In this document: positions 58,893-64,000 of the stretch, piece after piece
Layout: the number at the start of each line of letters is the position of its first letter
How positions within the stretch are numbered: position 1 is the first letter of the stretch
Assembly: GCF_003363265.1 (NCBI RefSeq)
Contig: NZ_QRBF01000001.1
Coordinates: forward strand, 186,001 to 250,000
From: Dyella psychrodurans
Lineage (GTDB): Bacteria > Pseudomonadota > Gammaproteobacteria > Xanthomonadales > Rhodanobacteraceae
Reading direction: 5' to 3'
Length of the DNA: 64,000 bases
Notes under the pieces: generated by a model
The model's input: only the letters and a program-made list of their open reading frames with translations
Told to the model about the DNA's origin: nothing
Databases searched by the model: none
Position numbers and translations under genes: made by a program

Positions 58893-60725
58893 TCAGTCGG
58901 ACAGCGCCGGTTCGTCAAAAGCGGGGAGGGCCGATCCCAGGGCGCGCAGACGGTCGAGCACCTCCAAGACGGCCACCGCCTGTTCCTGTTCCAGCGGCAC
59001 GACATCCTCGTCGGGATCCGAGCGCGGAGGAGGCAGCATCAGAACGCCGGGAACCTGCTCCTCGCGTTTCTTGGGGTAACTCACCACCGGCCAGTCGAGC
59101 ATGAGGAGGTCGCCACCTTGGTCCAGGATGGCCGTGACCGCCGCACCGTCCGGCGTCTTCTTGAATCCGAGTTTGTTGGTCAGATCGTACGTCCGCAGGA
59201 TGTTGTCGCTCTCTTCAAACGCTTGGTCGGGCCGAAGCGCGGCCACGCGGTTGCGTCCGGCGTGCTCGGCCACCTTGTCGCGCGTGCTCCCGGCGCCCAT
59301 GCGCCCGTAAATGGTTGTGGCCGAAACCGTCATGACGGTATCGGCTTCCTCGCGCGAGTAGGTGCGCGCCAACAACTCCGGCGACTGGGTCGCGGCGCAG
59401 ACCACCACCCCCTTCGATCGGCCCAAAGTCCAGAGGCGCAGGTCCAGCCGGCCGCACGTCGTGACTTCATCCAGGAAAAATCCGAGGAACCGTCCTCCCT
59501 CGTTGTCGGGGAGGGCGCCGGAGCAGATCGCCGATGCGGCGATGTTCACCATCGCACCAATGTACGCGGCCGTCAGGGACGGGGACCCGCCGCCTTGCAC
59601 GATCACTTGCCGACGCCCTGTGTAGTCGTCGCGGATCCACCGACGGATGGAGAACGTGCGGGATCGGCCGTTGCGTTCGGCTTGCTCGGGTGGCCATGCC
59701 TTCGCTAGGTCGTCCACGGCGCGGGATGCAATGGCGACCGTCGCCATCAGATCGTTCGCCGACTTCGCTTGCGGATCGTTCAAAACGACCGACGCCATGG
59801 GGTGGTACGTCTTGAGCACTTCCAACTTGGCCTCGGCCGACAGTTGCAACGCGTCGCGCAGTTCCTGCCAGCGCCAGGACGTGCCCTTCGTCACCTGCAG
59901 CATGCGCACCAACGCGCTGATGATCATCTGCCCGCCGTTCGTGAAAAACGGGTTGCTCTCCCCAGGGCGGGGCGGGAGGAGTTGCTCGGCCAAAATGTCC
60001 GCATCGGCGCTGGACACGCAATCCTCCCCGATCAGCCAGACGTAGGACCTGGCATCGTAGGGCGAGATGATCACCGGCTCCAGGTACCGCGACGTCAGAT
60101 CCCCCTTCACGTCATAAATGAAGCACTTCAACCCACCGAACCCAGGGCGCGCCGCTGCATCGCCGCCGGGCAGGCCCACGCCGCGGATGATCTGATCCAG
60201 CCACCCGCCCATGATCACGGTCTTGCCGGCGCCGACCCCGCCGAGCACAAGAACATGCTGACCCCAGCGGCGCTTGGCCATCGTGTACTCAGGATGGATT
60301 TGCAGAGCGAAGGGCTCCGCCGGATCGCTGGATCGCGCCCGTGCTGTCGCCAGTGCCTCGGCCCCCTCCAACAACCGGGTGCCCGACACGTGCACGCGGT
60401 TCGAACGCGGCCGGGCCGCCACCCGACCGGCCAACGCCCCGGCCACCACACTGGGCGCCAGGACCAAGCCATCGCACAGCACGCCCCAGCCCTCGCGCAG
60501 CCGCGCCCAGGCATCGGCGTCGCCCAGCGCGGACCAACCGCCCAGCAGAAGATCCGTCCCGATTGGAACGCCGGCGTAGCCCATCGGAACCGCCACCACA
60601 GCACCAACCACCACGGCCGCGCCTAATGCAGCGATCAGCACCTCGTCCCACCGGCGGATCTGGGCGCTGGGCGGGACGTGCTTTCCGATTCCGCCGAAGG
60701 CGTTGTAGACGCGCGGATCAGCCAT
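58893..60725 (-). CDS. TraD/TrwB/VirD4-like type IV coupling ATPase
   Basis: A 610-residue coupling protein. Two N-terminal hydrophobic segments (about 28-50 and 82-100) anchor it in the inner membrane. The motor domain has Walker A GGVGAGKT (162-169) and Walker B FLGFFLDE (413-420), with FIYDVKGDL and the later VVVCAATQSPELLARTYSRE helicase-like motif. It recruits DNA-protein substrates, and in VirB/D4 systems also effectors with C-terminal signals, to a type IV secretion channel. The start overlaps the stop of a small membrane protein gene by eight bases. It is the strongest evidence that the element is conjugative. Confidence 0.92.
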   Translation of the reverse strand: MADPRVYNAFGGIGKHVPPSAQIRRWDEVLIAALGAAVVVGAVVAVPMGYAGVPIGTDLLLGGWSALGDADAWARLREGWGVLCDGLVLAPSVVAGALAGRVAARPRSNRVHVSGTRLLEGAEALATARARSSDPAEPFALQIHPEYTMAKRRWGQHVLVLGGVGAGKTVIMGGWLDQIIRGVGLPGGDAAARPGFGGLKCFIYDVKGDLTSRYLEPVIISPYDARSYVWLIGEDCVSSADADILAEQLLPPRPGESNPFFTNGGQMIISALVRMLQVTKGTSWRWQELRDALQLSAEAKLEVLKTYHPMASVVLNDPQAKSANDLMATVAIASRAVDDLAKAWPPEQAERNGRSRTFSIRRWIRDDYTGRRQVIVQGGGSPSLTAAYIGAMVNIAASAICSGALPDNEGGRFLGFFLDEVTTCGRLDLRLWTLGRSKGVVVCAATQSPELLARTYSREEADTVMTVSATTIYGRMGAGSTRDKVAEHAGRNRVAALRPDQAFEESDNILRTYDLTNKLGFKKTPDGAAVTAILDQGGDLLMLDWPVVSYPKKREEQVPGVLMLPPPRSDPDEDVVPLEQEQAVAVLEVLDRLRALGSALPAFDEPALSD

Positions 60726-60888
60726 GATGAGAACACACCAGGGCGAGCCGATTGGACGGACACCACTTGTACGTGCCGGCCGGCGCACGCAGCGGACCGA
60801 GCAGGAGGAGGCTAATCACGCCCCACGCCAGGACATCGCACACAAGGCTCCAGTTGAGCGGGTGGTCCTTCGTCGGAAACAACGTCAC
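60718..60888 (-). CDS. Small membrane protein coupled to the coupling ATPase
   Basis: A 56-residue protein with one hydrophobic helix (VCDVLAWGVISLLLLGPL). The GTG at 60888 has GGAG eight bases upstream. Its last codons overlap the ATG of the coupling ATPase, implying coupled translation and a likely partner role in the membrane, as small proteins do next to TraG/TraD genes. Confidence 0.6.
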   Translation of the reverse strand: MTLFPTKDHPLNWSLVCDVLAWGVISLLLLGPLRAPAGTYKWCPSNRLALVCSHHG

Positions 60889-60961
60889 GGCACCGACTCC
60901 ATGGGGTGGGCATCCAGTGAACCAAACGCACGGGACCTGGCAAGGGACGGAGCCACAACAG

Positions 60962-61069
60962 CACACACGACTCCCACCGCAAGCGATGTGCGCTGTCTCA
61001 CGCCTTGGGCGTCCACACCCACCCATTTGTCATCAGTAGTGATGACAAAACCAGGCGGTCCCCTAGGGT
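60962..61069 (+). promoter_or_regulatory. Promoter with TTTGTCATC palindrome, transfer-gene unit
   Basis: CACACACGACTCCC...AAGCGATGTG block (60962-61001), palindrome with arms TTTGTCATCAGT and AGTGATGACAAA (61026-61049), -35 ATGACA (61042-61047), 16 bp, TAGGGT (61064-61069). The palindrome covers the -35, the position of a repressor site. Confidence 0.7.
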
Positions 61070-61099
61070 GAATGTGAGCCTATCCATCGCCGCACGCCC

Positions 61100-61474
61100 A
61101 TGATCTCCTTACGCGCCACACCTCCCGCCACGGTCTCCATCTCGGGGATACGTTTGCGTGCGGACGAACGGCGTGGACTCACGGGGTTGGCGCGCACGCA
61201 TTCTCTATCCATCTCTGCAGCCGTGCGGCAAATCCTTCAACAGTTCCTCGTGGCTGTTCCCGGACCGATACCCCCGGTGCCGCGGGACGGCCTGCTCTCA
61301 GAGCGCATTGCACGAGTCAATGTCCCGCCCGATCTCTGGACCGAACTCTCGAAACGCCGAGCGCCCAACGAGGTATCCGCAAGTGCCGCGGTGCGCCAAG
61401 CCGTCCGATGGGCGCTCAATCAGCCCCCACCGCACACCCGGGCCGAACCGCCCTTGAACCAACCGGAGCATTAA
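61100..61474 (+). CDS. Double ribbon-helix-helix regulator
   Basis: A 124-residue protein with two ribbon-helix-helix units: about 12-50 (VSISGIRLRADERRGLTGL, then SLSISAAVRQILQQFL) and 72-108 (ARVNVPPDLWTELSKR, then VSASAAVRQAVRWAL). A fused dimer of this kind binds palindromic DNA. The palindrome over the -35 of its own promoter (61026-61049) is the obvious candidate site, so autoregulation is likely; the same site recurs at 22507 and 54085. First gene of the 61100-63096 unit. Confidence 0.75.
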   Translation: MISLRATPPATVSISGIRLRADERRGLTGLARTHSLSISAAVRQILQQFLVAVPGPIPPVPRDGLLSERIARVNVPPDLWTELSKRRAPNEVSASAAVRQAVRWALNQPPPHTRAEPPLNQPEH

Positions 61475-61489
61475 AGAAGGAGTCCGACC

Positions 61490-61708
61490 ATGCTCATCAC
61501 ACCCAACCCCACGAAGAACCTCGGCCGCAAACTGATCGTCTACATGATCGGTCTGCTGGTCCTGAGCCCCTGGATCACCAGCCTGCAGCGCGTGCCCGAC
61601 GTCTACGCCACTACCAGCCAGAGCATCCAGGACATCGCGGCCTGGGCGCAAAGCCTCCCTCCGAGTCCCGTGCCCAATGTGGCCGATCGGATCTTGCAGG
61701 GGAACTGA
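61490..61708 (+). CDS. Small signal-anchored protein
   Basis: A 72-residue protein: NPTKNLGRK, one hydrophobic helix (LIVYMIGLLVLSPWI, about 14-29), then a short periplasmic part (SQSIQDIAAWAQSLPP). AAGGAG lies before the ATG. Lies between the ribbon-helix-helix regulator and the L,D-transpeptidase-like gene, so a minor transfer-apparatus subunit is possible. Confidence 0.6.
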   Translation: MLITPNPTKNLGRKLIVYMIGLLVLSPWITSLQRVPDVYATTSQSIQDIAAWAQSLPPSPVPNVADRILQGN

Positions 61709-61711
61709 GCC

Positions 61712-62371
61712 ATGGTCGTCCTGCCCATTCTCACCCACGCGGCCCCCGACCTGCCGGCGCAAGTGGCGCAGCACGCGGCGATCGCGTATGCCTGTGAAGG
61801 CGCCGACAGTCGCCTGCTGATGGTCGCCGACATGTCCCAGCGCAACACCCGTCCGCGATTCTGGGCGTTCGACGTGCGCAACCCCGCTCAGCCCCGACTC
61901 CTTATTGAATCGCGTATTGAACACGGGGCTGGATCCGATCCCGGCAGGAGCGGCTACGCCACCCGCTTCAGCAACGCCGACGGGTCGGGTGAGACATCGC
62001 TCGGCCTCTACCGCCTCACCGACCCGTACGAGTCGCCGACGCACGGCCGCTCGTACCACCTGCGCGGGCTCACCCCAGGTTGGAACACCAACGCCGAGGC
62101 GCGGGACGTAGAGTTTCATCCCAGCCACTTCGTCGACACCGACCGCGTCGACTGGTCCCTCGGGTGCTTGGCCACGCCCACGCGTGTGATCCCAGCGCTG
62201 GAGAAAGCGGTGCACAGTCTGTCCGGCGCGATCGTCTGGGTCGACGGACCACGAGCGGTGCCGCTGCCGTGCCACACAACATGGACCGAACCGACCTGGC
62301 CGGACGCGACCAGCGCTTGGCCTGCGTACACCTTGTGGGGGAGCGACAAGACAACGGCCTGCACGGTATGA
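61712..62371 (+). CDS. YkuD_2-type L,D-transpeptidase-like protein
   Basis: A 219-residue protein matching the murein L,D-transpeptidase catalytic family: LLMVADMSQ, HGAGSD (His71), TRFSNADGSGETSLGLYRL, HGRSYHLRGL, and the active-site DWSLGCLATP (Cys152). Such enzymes cross-link or trim peptidoglycan in the periplasm, which would help a transfer channel pass the wall. The N-terminus is a short, weak signal peptide. It starts three bases after the 61490 gene. Confidence 0.8.
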   Translation: MVVLPILTHAAPDLPAQVAQHAAIAYACEGADSRLLMVADMSQRNTRPRFWAFDVRNPAQPRLLIESRIEHGAGSDPGRSGYATRFSNADGSGETSLGLYRLTDPYESPTHGRSYHLRGLTPGWNTNAEARDVEFHPSHFVDTDRVDWSLGCLATPTRVIPALEKAVHSLSGAIVWVDGPRAVPLPCHTTWTEPTWPDATSAWPAYTLWGSDKTTACTV

Positions 62372-63096
62372 CCGGCCGGCGGCCGATGACGTGGGAGCGC
62401 GTGCTCCGGGGCGATCCCTCCCCGGAAGCACTGCACCGGGCAGCCCACACATGGGGCGTGATTGACGCCTCCAACCCCTTGCACATCGCCGCCCGCATCC
62501 CACGGACCACGCCGCGCATCATCCGCGTGCTGCTGGATCTCGAATGCGATCCATTGGCGTGGGACGACAACGGTGAGAGCGCCGCCGCTGCTCTGTGCGC
62601 CAGCGACCGATGGGACCTCTACCACGCGCTTCATCTGCCCGTGGACATCGTCCTCGACGATCGCGACCACACCGCGCTCCATCACGCGGCCGCGCTGCGC
62701 AACGCTGGGGCGATCGCCGATCTCGTACGACGTAAGGCCAATCCGTTGGCTCTGGCCGCCGGCGGGTGGATGCCCCTCCACGACGCCCTGGACAGCAACT
62801 GCCTCGGGCCCAATATCGACTGGCTGACCCCTTTGCTGCCGAGCGCGTCTAAGGTCATCGGCCACCGGGGTCTTACGGCACTGCATTTCGCGGCGAGCAA
62901 TCTCAGCGAACCCGCCACGGTGCTTGCCATTGTGGACCGCTTGCTGGAGGCGGGCTGCGATCCGATGGCCACCGACGATCGAGGGCTCCGCCCAGCGGCC
63001 CGGGCGGGGCACGGTGCGGTTGCCGCCCGCCTGGACCGCGCCGTTCTCGAAGCCGCGGCGGGACCGACCTTTCCACGGCAGCGTCGGCGCATGTAA
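62368..63096 (+). CDS. Ankyrin-repeat protein with RQRRRM tail
   Basis: A 242-residue protein whose ATG overlaps the L,D-transpeptidase stop (ATGA). Ankyrin units: SNPLHIAARIPRTTPRIIRV, DHTALHHAAALRNAGAIADL, LTALHFAASNLSEPATVLAI and RLLEAGCDPMATDDRGLRPA. It ends LEAAAGPTFPRQRRRM, the shared tail. It is translated from the same mRNA as transfer-type genes, which ties the tail-bearing family to the secretion locus. Confidence 0.87.
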   Translation: MTGRRPMTWERVLRGDPSPEALHRAAHTWGVIDASNPLHIAARIPRTTPRIIRVLLDLECDPLAWDDNGESAAAALCASDRWDLYHALHLPVDIVLDDRDHTALHHAAALRNAGAIADLVRRKANPLALAAGGWMPLHDALDSNCLGPNIDWLTPLLPSASKVIGHRGLTALHFAASNLSEPATVLAIVDRLLEAGCDPMATDDRGLRPAARAGHGAVAARLDRAVLEAAAGPTFPRQRRRM

Positions 63097-63109
63097 GGCA
63101 CCACGAAAG

Positions 63110-63206
63110 CACACAGGTCCCCAACCGCAAGCAATGCGCGCCAGTGCACAGAATCACCGATCCGGCGCGTTCGTCCCATCGACACCTCGTCCCCCGTTCG
63201 TAGGGT
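63110..63206 (+). promoter_or_regulatory. Promoter of the last gene
   Basis: CACACAGGTCCCC...CCAGTGCACAG block (63110-63151; its core matches 54012-54053), then TCGACA (63179-63184), 16 bp, TAGGGT (63201-63206). The TTTGTCATC palindrome is missing here. Confidence 0.6.
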
Positions 63207-63233
63207 GAAACGACCACTCCAGGGCCACCCACC

Positions 63234-64000
63234 ATGACCTCCCACGACGACGACATCGCGGCCATGCTCGCCGAGATCGAAGGCCGAACACCTTCGAGCC
63301 CAAGCAAACCGCCCAACACCAAGCCGAGTACAACGTCCACGTCGGTGGATTTTTCGCCCATGGGCAAAGACGAAGCCAAACGGGCCGCCGACGCGTTGAA
63401 GCGCGAGGCCGCGGTCCAGGCGGCCGCTGCGCTCGAAGCGCTGGGGAAGGGTGCGGCCACCCTCAAGGACAAAGTGGGGGCGCTGGGATCCTTGATCCCG
63501 AAGAACGTGGTGGCGCCCGCCGCCGCTGCAACGCGACCGGTAGAACCAACCGTCGAACCGACCGATCCCGAGACGGCGGCGATCGTTCCGACGGAACCGG
63601 TGCCCCAGCAGGTGGAGGCCGCCGAGGAGAGTGGACACCAAGCAGAGGACGCGCCTGCTGAAGCGCACGACGCCCATGTTGAATGTGTAAGCACGACGAA
63701 CCACCAGGAGGCAGCGCCTCAGGTGGTGGATTCGGCGCTCGCGCCCGAGTCCGCCGATCGCGCCGACATGGACCTACTGTTGCGCGGCATCGACGACGAA
63801 TCCCCCCATGTCGCACCGCTCCAATCAACCGCACCAAATCGAGGCAACAGCGCCCGCGTCCTTGTGATCGGCGGCGTGGTTGCGGTGCTGTGCGCAACAG
63901 GCGGGTGGTGGGCTCTTCGGTCCCATGCCCCAGCGACGCCACCGGCCGTTGCGGCCAAGGCGCCCGCGGTGGCGGCGTCATCTCCAGCGCCAACCAAGCC
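63234..64000 (+). CDS. Bitopic Pro/Ala-rich membrane protein, N-terminal part
   Basis: The frame is open from the ATG at 63234 to the window end (255 residues visible). A cytoplasmic region of about 205 residues is rich in Ala, Glu and Pro; one membrane helix (ARVLVIGGVVAVLCATGGWW) follows, and then a Pro/Ala-rich periplasmic start. This topology is that of VirB10/TrbI/TraB- or IcmE/DotG-like channel proteins, which span the envelope, but the diagnostic domain would lie beyond base 64000. Own promoter upstream. Confidence 0.6.
   Translation, partial: MTSHDDDIAAMLAEIEGRTPSSPSKPPNTKPSTTSTSVDFSPMGKDEAKRAADALKREAAVQAAAALEALGKGAATLKDKVGALGSLIPKNVVAPAAAATRPVEPTVEPTDPETAAIVPTEPVPQQVEAAEESGHQAEDAPAEAHDAHVECVSTTNHQEAAPQVVDSALAPESADRADMDLLLRGIDDESPHVAPLQSTAPNRGNSARVLVIGGVVAVLCATGGWWALRSHAPATPPAVAAKAPAVAASSPAPTK

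Noticed and set aside
1-64000. tRNA, rRNA, integrase or relaxase genes
   Set aside because: I looked for tRNA cloverleaf ends, rRNA stretches, tyrosine or serine recombinase motifs and relaxase three-His motifs and found none I can support in this window.

Overview
The window is a GC-rich, almost entirely plus-strand stretch of accessory DNA. It is most simply read as part of a large conjugative plasmid or integrative element of a Gram-negative, probably proteobacterial host. Evidence for this: a phage/plasmid-type primase-helicase (1-890), a TraD/TrwB-like coupling ATPase (58893-60725), two type IVb-pilin-like genes (10212, 54604), ribbon-helix-helix proteins, a bitopic Pro/Ala-rich membrane protein running off the right edge, a plasmid-style umuDC pair, lipoproteins with lipoboxes, and no rRNA, tRNA or central-metabolism gene. 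The host species cannot be named from the sequence.

Layout. 1-5.5 kb: end of the replication helicase, a two-HTH protein and four ankyrin proteins. 5.5-13.5 kb: lipoprotein, XRE regulator, membrane protein, ankyrin protein, Cys/Thr-rich pilin-like adhesin and a six-HTH protein. 13.6-20.3 kb: five-HTH protein, degenerate ankyrin protein, then a nuclease-flavoured cluster (HEPN-like, UDG-like, two PD-(D/E)xK-like proteins). 20.5-22.3 kb: an insertion sequence with 25-bp inverted ends and a 5-bp target duplication, splitting a 60-codon gene that can be rebuilt exactly. 22.9-26.4 kb: umuC/umuD and small genes. 26.5-31.5 kb: ankyrin proteins and a protein of tandem 52-residue HTH repeats. 31.5-34.1 kb: a minus-strand set of small and membrane proteins. 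34.4-39 kb: methyltransferase and three genes ending in a shared basic tail. 39-42.2 kb: transglutaminase-like protein and two secreted mini-toxin candidates carrying an Rhs-type DPTGL linker, each followed by a membrane protein. 44-50.5 kb: methyltransferases, ankyrin proteins, AbiEii-type toxin, HNH protein. 50.7-53.8 kb: three multi-HTH genes around an AT-richer palindrome and iteron zone that looks like an origin. 54-64 kb: pilin and conjugation-related genes.

Three themes recur. (1) About sixteen ankyrin or ankyrin-like proteins are present; nine of them, plus one coiled-coil protein, end in a short basic tail of the form R-x-M or RR-x-M at the stop codon. With a coupling ATPase on the same element, the working inference is a family of exported effectors sharing a C-terminal signal. 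(2) Eight proteins are built largely or wholly of tandem helix-turn-helix units. (3) Many genes share a promoter cassette: a CACAC...GTGTG dyad block, about 30-50 bp, then TTGCGG or a relative, exactly 16 bp, and TAGGGT, often with a gene-specific inverted repeat inside the spacer. The multi-HTH proteins are natural candidates to read these operators, but that link is inference.
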